The notes: generated from the letters alone by a model not told the origin. 64,000 nucleotides of DNA from Actinomadura opuntiae (GCF_030283205.1 NZ_JASNWF010000011.1:285539-349538), one strand, 5' to 3'; shown: positions 24,779 to 34,286, counted from the stretch's first letter. Made by a program: numbers and translations.

Positions 24779-26401
24779 ATGAGGTCGCTGGCGGTGGTGC
24801 TCGCCGTGGTGGCGCTGCTCGCCGGGATGGCGGCGGCGATGGTCACGACGGCGGTGCGGCAGACGCCGACCATCGACGAGCCGGTGTACGCGGGCGCGTC
24901 CCTGCTGTACCTGCGCGAGCACGACCTGCGCGACAACCCCGAGCATCCGCCGCTCGGCAAGCTGGTCATCGGGATCGGGCCGGAGCTGGCGGGCGTCCGC
25001 CTGGACCGGTCCTACACCGGGCCGCAGGAGGCGGTCGGGCGGCACCTGCTGTACGAGTCGGGCAACGACCCCGGCCGGGTGATGCTCGCCGCCCGGCTGC
25101 CCATGATCGTGCTGACGCTGCTGTTCGGCCTGGTCGTCTTCGCCTTCGCGCGCGACCTGGCCGGTGCGGCGGGCGGGCTGCTGGCGCTGGGCCTGTACGC
25201 GTTCTCGCCGGACGTCATCGCGCACGGGTCGCTGGCCACGCTGGACGTGCCGGCGGCCGGGTTCGTCCTGACGTCGGTGTGGCTGCTGTGGCGGGCGCGG
25301 GACCGGCCATGGCCGTACCTGCCGCTCGCGGGGGCGGCGCTGGGCGCGGCGCTCGCGACCAAGATGAGCACGCTCGCGGCGGTCCCGGTTCTGCTGGCCC
25401 TCGCGGCCGTCCCGGCGTGGTCGGCGTATCGCCGGGACGGGGCCGGGACGGCCGGGAAGGCGATCCTTCGGGCGGCCGCAGCGGCGGCGGGGGTCGCGGT
25501 GATCGCGGTCGCGGTGGTGTGGGCGAGCTACCTGGCCGTCGATCCGCGGTTGCGGTGGACGACGCCACCTGAGGTCCCGGCGATCGGCGGGCTTCGCGGG
25601 CTCGCCACGGACGCGCTGCCGTTCCCGCGCCCCTACCGCGACGGCCTGCGCGTCCAGTTCGGATTCGAGGACGCGACGTGGACCGGGTTCCTGTTCGGCC
25701 GCCACTACCAGGGATCGCTCTGGTACTACCTGCCCGCGGCGCTCCTGGTGAAGACGCCGCTGGGGATGCTCGCGCTCTGGCTCGCGGGCGCGGCGGCGAT
25801 GGTGTCGGTCCGGCGGCTGCGTCCGGCGGCACCGTACGTGCTCGCGCCTACGGCGGTGCTGCTGGGCGCCGCGATGGCCGGATCCCGCGACCTCGGCGTC
25901 CGGTACGCCATCTTCGTCCCGATCCTGCTGGCGGTCGCGGCAGGCTGCGCGGCCGCGGTCCGGTGGCGGTGGGCGCCCGTGGCGGCGGCCGGGCTGGTCC
26001 TGTTCGCCGCGGTCAGCTCGGTCCGGACCTTCCCCTACTACCTGCCCTACTCCAACGAGGCGTTCGGCGGGCCGTCCAAGACCCATCTGCGGCTGCACGA
26101 CTCCAATGTGGACTGGGGCCAGGACCTCGGCCGCCTCGCCGGGCGCCTGCGTGACCGGTACGCCGGGGAGCCGGTCTGGCTCGCCTACAAAGGCAGCGGC
26201 GTGCCGTCCCACTACGGGATCACGGCCTCCGACCCGCTCGCCGTCCCGCCGGACCGGGTCCGCGGCGTCCTCGCGGTGTCCGACAGCTGGATCGCCAAGG
26301 CCGATCCCCGCATACTCGCCCTCGTCCGGACGAGCGAGCCGATCGGCGAGGTCGGCCACTCCATCACCCTCTACCGGCGTCCCGCGCCCGCGGCGCGGTG
26401 A
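24779..26401 (+). CDS. Dolichyl-phosphate-mannose-type (GT-C) glycosyltransferase
   Basis: 540 residues with about eleven membrane segments. The first extracytoplasmic loop carries the DE motif TIDEPVYAGA near residue 35, followed by DNPEHPPLGKL, both typical of PMT/ArnT-like GT-C enzymes using lipid-linked sugars. A large polar C-terminal part starts near 440 (SNEAFGGPSKTHLRLHDSN). Likely glycosylates proteins or envelope polymers outside the membrane. Same direction as the LTA-synthase-like gene. Confidence 0.78.
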   Translation: MRSLAVVLAVVALLAGMAAAMVTTAVRQTPTIDEPVYAGASLLYLREHDLRDNPEHPPLGKLVIGIGPELAGVRLDRSYTGPQEAVGRHLLYESGNDPGRVMLAARLPMIVLTLLFGLVVFAFARDLAGAAGGLLALGLYAFSPDVIAHGSLATLDVPAAGFVLTSVWLLWRARDRPWPYLPLAGAALGAALATKMSTLAAVPVLLALAAVPAWSAYRRDGAGTAGKAILRAAAAAAGVAVIAVAVVWASYLAVDPRLRWTTPPEVPAIGGLRGLATDALPFPRPYRDGLRVQFGFEDATWTGFLFGRHYQGSLWYYLPAALLVKTPLGMLALWLAGAAAMVSVRRLRPAAPYVLAPTAVLLGAAMAGSRDLGVRYAIFVPILLAVAAGCAAAVRWRWAPVAAAGLVLFAAVSSVRTFPYYLPYSNEAFGGPSKTHLRLHDSNVDWGQDLGRLAGRLRDRYAGEPVWLAYKGSGVPSHYGITASDPLAVPPDRVRGVLAVSDSWIAKADPRILALVRTSEPIGEVGHSITLYRRPAPAAR

Positions 26402-26470
26402 CCCGGGCGGTGCATGCGCCGTCCGCTGCGGGAGATGTAGACAGGACGACACGCTGAAGGAGAGGACGCC

Positions 26471-27100
26471 ATGCTGGTCCGAGAGGCGATGACCTCACCG
26501 GTCGTGACGATCCCGCGGACGGCCACGGTCCGCCAGGCCGCCCGCGTCCTGCACGAGCACGACATCACCGCGCTGCCCGTCCTGGACGACAACGGGCGGC
26601 TCGCCGGGATCGTCAGCGAGATGGACCTGCTGCGCGGCGCGTTCGAGGCCGACCCGCGGGCGTTCTCCCGCCCCCTCGCCACCCCCGCCGGGCCGCCGCC
26701 GCGGTACGTGGAGGAGGTCATGACGCGGGAGGTGGAGACCGCCCGGCCGGGCACCGACGTCGCGGCGCTCGCCGAGACCATGATGCGGACGCGGCACAAG
26801 AGCGTCCCGGTGCTGGACGGCGCCGTGCTCGTCGGCATCGTCAGCCGCCGCGACCTGATCGCGCTGCTGGCCCGCGGGGACGCGCGGATCAGGGACGACG
26901 TGCTGGCCGCGATCACCGAGTACGGCCCCGGCGGGCACGCCTGGGAGGTCTCGGTGCGCGACGGGGCGGTGGTGCTGACCGGGCCGGCCGACGAGGCGGC
27001 GCAGCGCGTCGCCGACGTGCTGGCCCGCACCGTGCCCGGCGTCACCCGGGTGTCGGTGCGCACCCCGGAGCCCGGCGGGGCCCGCGGGGGGACGGGCTGA
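26471..27100 (+). CDS. CBS-pair and BON domain protein
   Basis: 209 residues: two CBS motifs (about 1-60 and 80-140, each beginning with MTSPVVTIP or MTREVETARPG) and a C-terminal BON domain (about 150-205, VSVRDGAVVLTGPADEAA). This CBS-CBS-BON layout is common in actinobacterial stress proteins. It may sense adenine nucleotides and interact with membranes. AAGGAGAGGACGCC precedes the ATG. Confidence 0.86.
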   Translation: MLVREAMTSPVVTIPRTATVRQAARVLHEHDITALPVLDDNGRLAGIVSEMDLLRGAFEADPRAFSRPLATPAGPPPRYVEEVMTREVETARPGTDVAALAETMMRTRHKSVPVLDGAVLVGIVSRRDLIALLARGDARIRDDVLAAITEYGPGGHAWEVSVRDGAVVLTGPADEAAQRVADVLARTVPGVTRVSVRTPEPGGARGGTG

Positions 27101-27128
27101 GATCATGGATCCCATCGGGAGGGGAGCC

Positions 27129-27725
27129 ATGACCAGCGTTCGTCCGCGCCGCGTCCCGGCGGCCCTGCGGGGGCTGCGCCGCCGTTGCGGGTTCGACGGC
27201 AACCCGCTGCGCCGCGCCGTCGACCGGCGGCAGCGGGCCGTCGGGATCGGGGCCGCCGCCGCGTTCGCGATCGCGGCGCCGGCCGCCTGCGCGAGCGCCG
27301 CGTCGCTGGCCTACACGGCCGGGGTGCGCGCCGAGCGGGCGGAGTCGGCCGGGCACCACCGGATCATCGCGCGGGTCACCGGCATCGAGGAGCAGAACGA
27401 CGGCGAGCAGCGCTACTCCTACGCCCGGCTCGGCTGGACCACCCCGGACGGCCGGGCGCACACGACCGTGATCCCCGCGGGGAGGTCGGCCCGACCCGGC
27501 ACGACGCGGCGGATCTGGGTGGACGCCCGCGGCGAGCGGTCCCCGCGCCCGCAGAACCGCGCGGACACCGTCGCGGGCGCGGTCTTCGCCGGGGCGGGCG
27601 CCGCCGGCGCCGCCGCGCTGCCGCCGCTGGCGGTGTACCTGGCGGTCCGGCGGCGCTGCGACCGCGGGCGGGAGGAGATGTGGGACGCCGCGTGGGCCCG
27701 GCTGGACCGCCCGCACATCGGCTGA
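27129..27725 (+). CDS. Rv1733c-like two-pass membrane protein
   Basis: 198 residues from ATG 27129, chosen for the GGGAGGGGAG site; an upstream ATG at 27105 is weaker. The N-terminal GNPLRRAVDRRQRAVG is the hallmark of the Rv1733c family. Two membrane segments (about 38-65 and 150-175) flank a region of about 80 residues, probably extracytoplasmic. In mycobacteria the homologue belongs to the DosR dormancy regulon; function unknown. Confidence 0.75.
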   Translation: MTSVRPRRVPAALRGLRRRCGFDGNPLRRAVDRRQRAVGIGAAAAFAIAAPAACASAASLAYTAGVRAERAESAGHHRIIARVTGIEEQNDGEQRYSYARLGWTTPDGRAHTTVIPAGRSARPGTTRRIWVDARGERSPRPQNRADTVAGAVFAGAGAAGAAALPPLAVYLAVRRRCDRGREEMWDAAWARLDRPHIG

Positions 27726-27831
27726 CCCGCGCCGCCGGTTCCGGCCCGGCGATCATGGGGTATGCGCTGGTGGGGGACGCCGACCGGCCCGCCCCCGCAG
27801 TGCCGCCGGAGGATCGGGTGACGATGCCGCG

Positions 27832-29739
27832 ATGACGGAACGCCGCGAGGGGCCGCCCGCCGGACCGCTGTCGGACCGGACGGCGTGGGCCCGCAACCTG
27901 CAGACGCCGCTGCGGGAGTTCATGCGCACCGAGACCGGCGGCGCGGTCGTCCTGCTGGCCGCGACGATCGCGGCGCTGGTGTGGGCGAACGCCTCCGGCT
28001 CGTCCTACGACGCGTTCTGGGGGACGGAGGCGTCGCTGCGCGCCGGGCGCCACGCCCTGTCGATGGACCTGCGGGAATGGATCAACAGCGGGCTGATGAC
28101 GCTGTTCTTCTTCGTCGTCGGGCTGGAGGCGCGCCGCGAGTTCGACATGGGCGAGCTGCGCGAGCGCCGCCGGCTCGCGCTGCCGCTCGCCGCCGGGATC
28201 GGCGGCATGGTCGTCCCGGTGGCGATCTACCTGGCGGTGAACGCGGGCGGGCCGTCCCTGCACGGCTGGGGCACCGCGATGTCGACCGACACGGCGTTCG
28301 CGCTCGGCGTCCTCACCCTCGTCGGCAAGCGGTTCCCGGCCCGGCTGCACGCCTACCTGCTCACCGTCACCGTGGTCGACGACCTGGTCGCGCTGCTGGT
28401 GATCGCGACCGTGTACAGCGAGGACGTCAAGGCGGGGCCGCTGCTGGCGGCCGTCGGCGTGCTGGCCGTGACGCTGGCGGTCCGCGCGGCGGGCGTCGCC
28501 CGCCTCCCGGTCTACGCGGTCCTCGGCGTTGCCGCGTGGCTGGCGCTGGACGCCTCGGGCGTCGAACCGGTCGTCGTCGGGCTGGCGATGGGACTGCTGA
28601 CGTACGCCTACCCGGCCGCGCGCACCGACCTGGAGCGCGCCAGCGAGGTGTTCCGGCTGTTCCGCGAGCAGCCGACCCCGGAGCTGGCCCGGTCGGCGCG
28701 GACCGGCGTCGCCGCCGCGATCTCCCCCAACGAGCGGCTCCAGCAGCTGTACCACCCGTGGACGAGCTACGTGATCGTCCCGATGTTCGCGCTCGCCAAC
28801 GCGGGGATCCCGATCAGCGCCGGGTTCCTGCGGCACGCGTTCACCTCGCCGGTGACGCTCGGCATCGTGGCCGGCTACGTGCTCGGCAAGCCCATCGGCA
28901 TCCTCGGGCTGTCGTGGCTGGTGTCGGCGGTGAGCCGGGGCCGGCTGAAGCCGCCGGTCGGCTGGGCGGCGGTCGGGGGCGGCGGCGCCATCGCCGGGAT
29001 CGGCTTCACCGCCGCGCTGCTGATCGCGACGCTGGCGTTCACCGGCGACCGGCTCGCCGAGGCGAAGGTCGGCATCCTGTCGGCGGCGCTGCTGGCCTCG
29101 GCGCTGACCTGGCTGGTGGTCCGGGTGACGGCGCTGCTGCCGGCCCGGCCGCGGGTGGTCGCGCTGCTCGGCACCGCGGAGAGCGTGATCGACCTGGCCG
29201 CGCCGGTCGACCCGGCCCGCGACCACGTCCGCGGCCCGGACCGCGCGCCGGTCACCGTGGTGGAGTACGGCGACTTCGAGTGCCCGTACTGCGGGCAGGC
29301 CGAGCCGGTGATCCGCGAGCTGCTGGCCGGGCAGGGCGACGTCCGGTACGTGTGGCGGCACCTGCCGCTGAACGACGTCCACCCGCAGGCGCAGCTCGCG
29401 GCGCAGGCCGCCGAGGCCGCCGCCGCGCAGGGCGCGTTCTGGGAGATGCACGACCTGCTGTTCGCCCACCAGGACGCGCTGCAGCCCAAGGACCTCGTCC
29501 GGTACGCCGGCGACCTCGGGCTGGACGTGGCCCGGTTCCGCGACGACCTGCGCCGCGGCGCCGGCGCCGGCCGGGTCGCCGAGGACGTCGACTCCGCCGA
29601 CCTCAGCGGCGTGTCCGGCACCCCGACGTTCTTCGTCAACGGGCGCCGCCACCAGGGCGCCTACGACCTGGAGAGCCTGCGGCACGCCGTCCACATCGCC
29701 CGCAAACGCGCCGCCATCGGCGCCCGCGCTTCGCGTTGA
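27832..29739 (+). CDS. nhaA: Na+/H+ antiporter NhaA fused to a DsbA-like thioredoxin domain
   Basis: 635 residues. Residues about 20-430 are NhaA: GGAVVLLAATIAALVWANA, FFVVGLEARREF and the ion-binding double Asp in TVVDDLVALLVIATVY (near 185). From about 462 a DsbA fold begins, with CPYC at 484-487 and the cis-Pro loop GVSGTPTFFVNG near 595-606. The fusion recurs in actinobacteria. The antiporter exports sodium in exchange for protons; the redox domain's partner is unknown. Followed by a shared terminator. Confidence 0.9.
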   Translation: MTERREGPPAGPLSDRTAWARNLQTPLREFMRTETGGAVVLLAATIAALVWANASGSSYDAFWGTEASLRAGRHALSMDLREWINSGLMTLFFFVVGLEARREFDMGELRERRRLALPLAAGIGGMVVPVAIYLAVNAGGPSLHGWGTAMSTDTAFALGVLTLVGKRFPARLHAYLLTVTVVDDLVALLVIATVYSEDVKAGPLLAAVGVLAVTLAVRAAGVARLPVYAVLGVAAWLALDASGVEPVVVGLAMGLLTYAYPAARTDLERASEVFRLFREQPTPELARSARTGVAAAISPNERLQQLYHPWTSYVIVPMFALANAGIPISAGFLRHAFTSPVTLGIVAGYVLGKPIGILGLSWLVSAVSRGRLKPPVGWAAVGGGGAIAGIGFTAALLIATLAFTGDRLAEAKVGILSAALLASALTWLVVRVTALLPARPRVVALLGTAESVIDLAAPVDPARDHVRGPDRAPVTVVEYGDFECPYCGQAEPVIRELLAGQGDVRYVWRHLPLNDVHPQAQLAAQAAEAAAAQGAFWEMHDLLFAHQDALQPKDLVRYAGDLGLDVARFRDDLRRGAGAGRVAEDVDSADLSGVSGTPTFFVNGRRHQGAYDLESLRHAVHIARKRAAIGARASR

Positions 29740-29740
29740 G

Positions 29741-29790
29741 TTGCGGCGAGTCGTCGTTATGGGAACGCTCCAGACGACGACTCGCCGCAA
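29741..29790. terminator. Bidirectional terminator between convergent genes
   Basis: Perfect 17-base arms (29741-29757 and 29774-29790) around a 16-base loop sit between the nhaA stop (29739) and the stop of the minus-strand propeller gene (29806). The symmetry allows action on both strands. Confidence 0.85.
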
Positions 29791-29805
29791 GTGAACGCGC
29801 GTTCG

Positions 29806-31044
29806 TCAGGGGTTGCGGACGAAGGCGATGTCGAGGGGGCTCGCGCCGAGGGTCTCGCTCCGCGCGCCGCCCCGGATCGTCGTTGTGACCCTGTCGGTGC
29901 CGGTGTCGATCACCGAGACGGTGCCGGTCATGTCGTTGCCCGCCCAGACCTCCGAGCCGTCCGGGACGGCCTCGACGGAGGCGGGCAGCCGGCCCACCGG
30001 CACGTCCGCGAGGTGCCTGCGGCCCGTGGCGTCGTAGACGCCGACCGAGTCGGAGTTCATGTCGGCGACGTAGACCTTCCGTCCGTCCGGGGTGGCGGCG
30101 ACGGCCCACGGTTCGGCGCCCGCCTTCACCTTGCGTGTGACCTTGCGGTGCTCGGCGTCCACCACGTACAGCAGGTCCGCGTCCGGCTGCGTCGCGTACA
30201 CGCGGGAGCCGTCCGGGCCGACGGCGACGCCCTGCGCGTCCGGGATGCCGGGGACCTTGCCGGTGACCGTGCCCTTCGCGGTGTCGATGACGACGAGGCC
30301 GCCCGCCGTCGCCGCGTAGGCGTGCTCGCCGTCGGGCGCGAAAGCCAGCCGGCGCGGCGCCGCGCCGACGTCGATGCGGCGGGTCACGGTGTCGGTGCGG
30401 GTGTCGATGACCGCGACCGTGCTGGACCCGCCCGCGCCGGTGTCGCCGCCGGTGACGGCCGCGTACGCCTGTGACCCGTCCGGTGAGACGGCGACGTCCT
30501 GCGGGAACGGGCCGACGACGATCGGGGTCGTCCGCAGCGTGGCCGTGTCCACCGCCGCCACCTGGAACTGGCCGGTGACCGCGACGTACAGCTTCCTGGC
30601 GTCCGGGGTGACGGCGACGCCCTCGGCGGTGTCGGCGCGGATGGCGGTCGAGGTGACGGTATGGGCGGCGACGTCCACCCGGGCGACCCTGCCGCTGCCG
30701 GCCAGCGCGACGTAGCCGGTGTAGCCGGCCTTCGCGGGCTGGCTGCGCCCCCACGGGGACGGCGCCGGCGGCACGTACGGGAGGGACGGGCGGGCGGGCA
30801 CCGGCGGTGTGGGCACCGAAGTCCGCGGCGCCGGCGGGACGAACGGCGCCCAGGTCGGCGCGCCCGGTTGGACGCCCTGCTCGTCGGACGCGCCCGCTCC
30901 CGGGTCCGGGCCCGCGCCCGGATCCGGACCGGCCAGCGCGGACGCTGCCACCGGCAGCGCGACCAGCGCGGCCCCGGCGGCGGTCCCGGCGGCGGCCAGG
31001 CTCAGTCCTCGCAGTCCTCGCAGTCCTCGCAGTCCTCGCACCAT
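29806..31044 (-). CDS. Secreted YVTN/YncE-like beta-propeller protein
   Basis: 412 residues from ATG 31044, AGGAGA upstream. A signal-like N-terminus (MVRGLRGLRGLRGLSLAAAG) is followed by a Pro/Gly-rich linker to about 120, then repeated blades of about 40 residues with motifs such as VAVTPDARKLYVAVTG, VAVSPDGSQAYAAVTGG and VAATPDGRKVYVADMN. About seven blades are visible. Family members act as extracellular scaffolds; function unknown. It follows the phospholipase-like gene by 28 bases, so probably co-transcribed. Confidence 0.82.
   Translation of the reverse strand: MVRGLRGLRGLRGLSLAAAGTAAGAALVALPVAASALAGPDPGAGPDPGAGASDEQGVQPGAPTWAPFVPPAPRTSVPTPPVPARPSLPYVPPAPSPWGRSQPAKAGYTGYVALAGSGRVARVDVAAHTVTSTAIRADTAEGVAVTPDARKLYVAVTGQFQVAAVDTATLRTTPIVVGPFPQDVAVSPDGSQAYAAVTGGDTGAGGSSTVAVIDTRTDTVTRRIDVGAAPRRLAFAPDGEHAYAATAGGLVVIDTAKGTVTGKVPGIPDAQGVAVGPDGSRVYATQPDADLLYVVDAEHRKVTRKVKAGAEPWAVAATPDGRKVYVADMNSDSVGVYDATGRRHLADVPVGRLPASVEAVPDGSEVWAGNDMTGTVSVIDTGTDRVTTTIRGGARSETLGASPLDIAFVRNP
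31003..31038. repeat. 9-base tandem repeat (four copies) inside a signal peptide
   Basis: Four exact copies of CAGTCCTCG in a row, encoding the LRG-LRG-LRG run in the signal peptide of the propeller protein. The unit is a multiple of three, so copy-number change alters signal length without frameshift. Confidence 0.9.
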
Positions 31045-31072
31045 CTCGGTCTCCTGTCGCTGTCGGTGCGGT

Positions 31073-32560
31073 TCAGCGCCGCGGGCGCGGCCGCGGCCCG
31101 TGCTCCTGGACGGGCGGGGTCTGCTCGGCGCCGGGCAGCGCGGGGGCGGGCAGGGAGGTGACGCCGGTGACCGCGTCGGCGAGCGGCCCCTTGGTGCCGG
31201 GCAGCTTCGGGAACGCGCCCTGCCCGGCGGACCGGCCGAAGTCGAACGCCGAGGTCAGGTCGCCGAACGTGGCGCGGCGCCAGTCGCTGAGGTTCGGGAT
31301 CTCCACGCCGGTGACGCGTTCCAGGAACCGCAGCGGGGAGGTGTGGTCGAACGGCTCGCTGGCGATCCAGCCGCCCCGCGTCCACGGCGACACGATGACG
31401 CACGGCACCCGGAACCCGGCGCCGATCGGCACGCCGTCGACGAACTCGCCGTCGGTCCCGGCGGGCGGGACCGGCGGCGGGACGTGGTCGAACAGCCCGT
31501 CGTTCTCGTCGTAGTTCAGGATGAAGACGGTCTTGGCCCACACGTCGGGGTTCGAGGCGATCGCGTCGATCTTGCTGGCGATGTAGTCGGCGCCCGCGGC
31601 GGGCGTGTAGTCCGGATGCTCGGACTGGTAGCTGGTCGGGATGATCCACGACACCGTGGGCAGCCGGTCGTGCGCCGCGTCGTACTCGAACCGGCCCGCC
31701 GAGTACGTCCGCATGCCGTTCTGGTACAGCGGGGATCCGGTCGGGGCGTCCTGGTAGGCGGCGAACGGCTCCAGGATGTTGCAGCCGTAGTTGTCGGCCT
31801 CCTGGTACACCTTCCAGCTCACGCCGGCGTCGGTCAACGCCTCCGGGTAGGTGTCCCAGGTGTAGGGCTCGGGGTCGACGTTGCCGGTGATCGGGCCGCC
31901 GTCGTCGCCGTCCGGGTCGATGGTGGCGCTCATCAGGTACAGCCGGTTCGGCCACGTCGGGCCGAGCACGGAGCAGTGGTAGCGGTCGCAGACGGTGAAC
32001 TGCTCGGCCAGGGCGAAATGGAACGGGATGTCCTCGCGCGTGTAGTACCCCATGACGTAGGGGGCGGCGTCCCCGTCGGCGGCGCGGTGCGCGGGCAGCC
32101 AGCCGTCCATCCTCCCGTTGTTCCAGGCCGCGTGCTGGACGCCCCACGCGTGGCTGGTGGACGGGATGGCCTGCGCGCTGCTCCTGGTGGTGTCGAGGTG
32201 GAAGGGCAGCACGTAGCCGGCCTCGTTGACGTCGTCGGGCTGGTAGAACACCGACCGGCCGGTGCTCAGCGTGATCGCGTTCGGGTCGGAGAACCCGGCG
32301 ACGCCCGGCAGCGTCCCGAAGTAGTGGTCGAAGCTGCGGTTCTCCTGCATGAGGATCACCACGTGCTTGACGTCCTTCAGCCGCCCGGGGCCGCGCGCCG
32401 GCTCGGCGGCCAGCGCGCGGCGCACGTTCGGCGGCAGGAACTCGGCGGCGAACGCCGCGGCGGCCGCGGCGCCCGCCGCCGACAGCAGCCGGCGCCGCGT
32501 CAGCGGCACGCCCGGGCCGGCCGGGCGGCGCTCCCCGCGCCGCTCACCAGGCAAGATCAC
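31073..32560 (-). CDS. Tat-exported phospholipase C/phosphoesterase family protein
   Basis: 495 residues from GTG 32560. The N-terminus has a twin-arginine signal (TRRRLLSAAGAAAAAAF) cut probably after ALAAE. The motif VVILMQENRSFDHYFGTL near residue 70 is diagnostic of the bacterial phospholipase C/acid phosphatase family; later DENDGLFDHVPPP and SPWTRGGW also match. It acts outside the cell on phospholipids or phosphate monoesters. The downstream gene encodes the propeller protein. Confidence 0.87.
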   Translation of the reverse strand: MILPGERRGERRPAGPGVPLTRRRLLSAAGAAAAAAFAAEFLPPNVRRALAAEPARGPGRLKDVKHVVILMQENRSFDHYFGTLPGVAGFSDPNAITLSTGRSVFYQPDDVNEAGYVLPFHLDTTRSSAQAIPSTSHAWGVQHAAWNNGRMDGWLPAHRAADGDAAPYVMGYYTREDIPFHFALAEQFTVCDRYHCSVLGPTWPNRLYLMSATIDPDGDDGGPITGNVDPEPYTWDTYPEALTDAGVSWKVYQEADNYGCNILEPFAAYQDAPTGSPLYQNGMRTYSAGRFEYDAAHDRLPTVSWIIPTSYQSEHPDYTPAAGADYIASKIDAIASNPDVWAKTVFILNYDENDGLFDHVPPPVPPAGTDGEFVDGVPIGAGFRVPCVIVSPWTRGGWIASEPFDHTSPLRFLERVTGVEIPNLSDWRRATFGDLTSAFDFGRSAGQGAFPKLPGTKGPLADAVTGVTSLPAPALPGAEQTPPVQEHGPRPRPRR

Positions 32561-32664
32561 GTCGCGAGCGTAACCCGGCCGACCTGGGCGTCCGCGGAAC
32601 CGCGCGGCGCTCGGCGAGCCGCCGGGCCGGCGCGTTCACCGCCCCGGCCCGGCGACCCTCGGGC

Positions 32665-33708
32665 TCAGCGGGCGTAGACGTCTAGGGTCCACTTCCCGGC
32701 CGGCTTCGCGCCCCTCATCAGCTTCGCCAGCGCGGCGTCGCCGGTGCCGTGCACCTCGCCCGCCTCCGCCGGCAGCACGACGATCTCCAGACCGTCCGCA
32801 CCGTCCGCGAGCTGCGCGTCCCAGACGACGCCCTCGGACTCGGCGGCCTCGCAGGGCACCACCTTGGCGTGCCCGCCGATCCGGACCACCGCGGTCGCCG
32901 CGCCGTCCACGCACGTCACCCGCATTCGCAGCGCCTTCGTCTTGAGCGGCACCGTCCGGGTGCGGCCGTCGGCGGTTCCGGACGCCCGCGCCAGCCGCTT
33001 CAGCCCCGTGACCGGGAGCGGCGCCTGCTGCCGCGGCGGATGGGCCGCCATCCTGCAGTGCTCGGAGTCGCATTGACCGCTGTAGATCCGCAGGCTCCAG
33101 TCACCCGGAGCAGGCGTATGGCTCTTCAGGTAGCGGTCGAGGTCCGCCGTCGCGTCGAACGCGTCCGGCGCCCGATCGTAGGCCGCCGACGGGACGGCCA
33201 CGACGTCGATGGTGATCGGGACGCCCGGCGTCACCTGGTAGAGCGAGGTGGAGTTGGCGTCGGGCGAGCCCGTTCCGCAGCCGCCGCCCGCGTTGGCGCC
33301 GCGCACCGTCATGAAGACCATGAAATCGCCCGAGCACTTCAGCCTGGTGCCCATGAACGGCCCGGTCGGCGTCACGGTGAGCCGCGCTCTGGCCAGGAGT
33401 TTCGAGAACCGCACCTCCTTCAGCGGCTGCATGCCCTCTTCCGGCGCGGACCTGGGAAAGGCCTCGTTGGTGACGCCGGTCATCGTCGGTGCCAGCGCCT
33501 GCCGCCCCCGATCGCTCCCGTCCTGCTGCCGGACGATCCCGAAGGCCGTCCCCGCCACCAGCACCACGCTCAGCGCCGCGGCTGCGGCGCGCAGGCGGTT
33601 GCCGCGCCGGACCCGGCGGCGGACGCCGTCCAGCAGGTCCGGCGAGGGCAGGCCGCGCGCGCTCTCGGCCTCCATGACCTCGGTCAGGTCCTTCAGTTGG
33701 TGGGCCAT
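32665..33708 (-). CDS. Probable membrane anti-sigma partner protein
   Basis: 347 residues, ATG 33708, three bases after the sigma factor stop. A cytosolic N-terminus of about 35 residues precedes one membrane segment (AAAALSVVLVAGTAFGIV) and a long extracytoplasmic region with Cys pairs (CGTGSPD, GQCDSEHC). No zinc HxxxCxxC motif is visible. Position and topology suggest an anti-sigma factor or sensor; the function is inferred from context. Confidence 0.6.
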   Translation of the reverse strand: MAHQLKDLTEVMEAESARGLPSPDLLDGVRRRVRRGNRLRAAAAALSVVLVAGTAFGIVRQQDGSDRGRQALAPTMTGVTNEAFPRSAPEEGMQPLKEVRFSKLLARARLTVTPTGPFMGTRLKCSGDFMVFMTVRGANAGGGCGTGSPDANSTSLYQVTPGVPITIDVVAVPSAAYDRAPDAFDATADLDRYLKSHTPAPGDWSLRIYSGQCDSEHCRMAAHPPRQQAPLPVTGLKRLARASGTADGRTRTVPLKTKALRMRVTCVDGAATAVVRIGGHAKVVPCEAAESEGVVWDAQLADGADGLEIVVLPAEAGEVHGTGDAALAKLMRGAKPAGKWTLDVYAR

Positions 33709-33711
33709 GGG

Positions 33712-34215
33712 TCACTCCCCTCCCTGCGGCGAGGCGGCCAGCACCCCGGGGTCGATCCGGAGCTTGGCGAGGGCCTTGCTGGTCTGGCTCTTCACGGTCC
33801 CGACCGAGCAGCCGAGGACCGCGGCGACCTGCGGCTCGGACAGGTCCTCGAAGAAGCGCAGCACCACCGTGGCGCGCTGGCGCCGCGGGAGCCGGCCGAG
33901 CGCCTCCCACAGCACCGCCTTGTCCTCGGCGGCGCCGATGCCGTCCGCCGGGTCGGGGCCCTCCAGCGTCCGGCCGGTCGGCCGCTCGCCGTGCCAGCGC
34001 CGCCTCGCCCACGACGCGTGCGTGTTGACGAGGATCCGGTAGACGTAGGGGTCCGGATCGTCCTCGATCCGGCGCCACGCCCGCCATGCCTTCACCAGCG
34101 CCGTCTGCAGCAGGTCCTCCGCCTGGCCCCAGTCGCGGCACAGCAGGTAGGCGGTTCTGAGCAGCCGCGGTGACCGTTCGGTCACGTACGCCGCGTAGTC
34201 CGGTCGATCCCGCAT
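33712..34215 (-). CDS. SigE-family ECF RNA polymerase sigma factor
   Basis: 167 residues from ATG 34215, preferred over ATG 34245 since GGGAGG precedes it. Region 2 is LLRTAYLLCRDWGQAEDLLQ near residues 20-40 and region 4 VLRFFEDLSEPQVAAVLGCS near 120-140. Typical of the SigE-70 subfamily in Streptomyces-like bacteria. Directs polymerase to its own regulon, probably under control of the following membrane protein. Confidence 0.88.
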   Translation of the reverse strand: MRDRPDYAAYVTERSPRLLRTAYLLCRDWGQAEDLLQTALVKAWRAWRRIEDDPDPYVYRILVNTHASWARRRWHGERPTGRTLEGPDPADGIGAAEDKAVLWEALGRLPRRQRATVVLRFFEDLSEPQVAAVLGCSVGTVKSQTSKALAKLRIDPGVLAASPQGGE

Positions 34216-34286
34216 CCGACCTCCCAGTAGATCGTCCGCCGACATCTACCGGTCGACCGGCCGCAATGGTTGCCCGCGCGGCGCGG

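Noticed and set aside
34216..34245. An extended start (ATG 34245) for the sigma factor
   Set aside because: The ATG at 34215 has a strong ribosome site at good distance and gives the normal N-terminus for the family.
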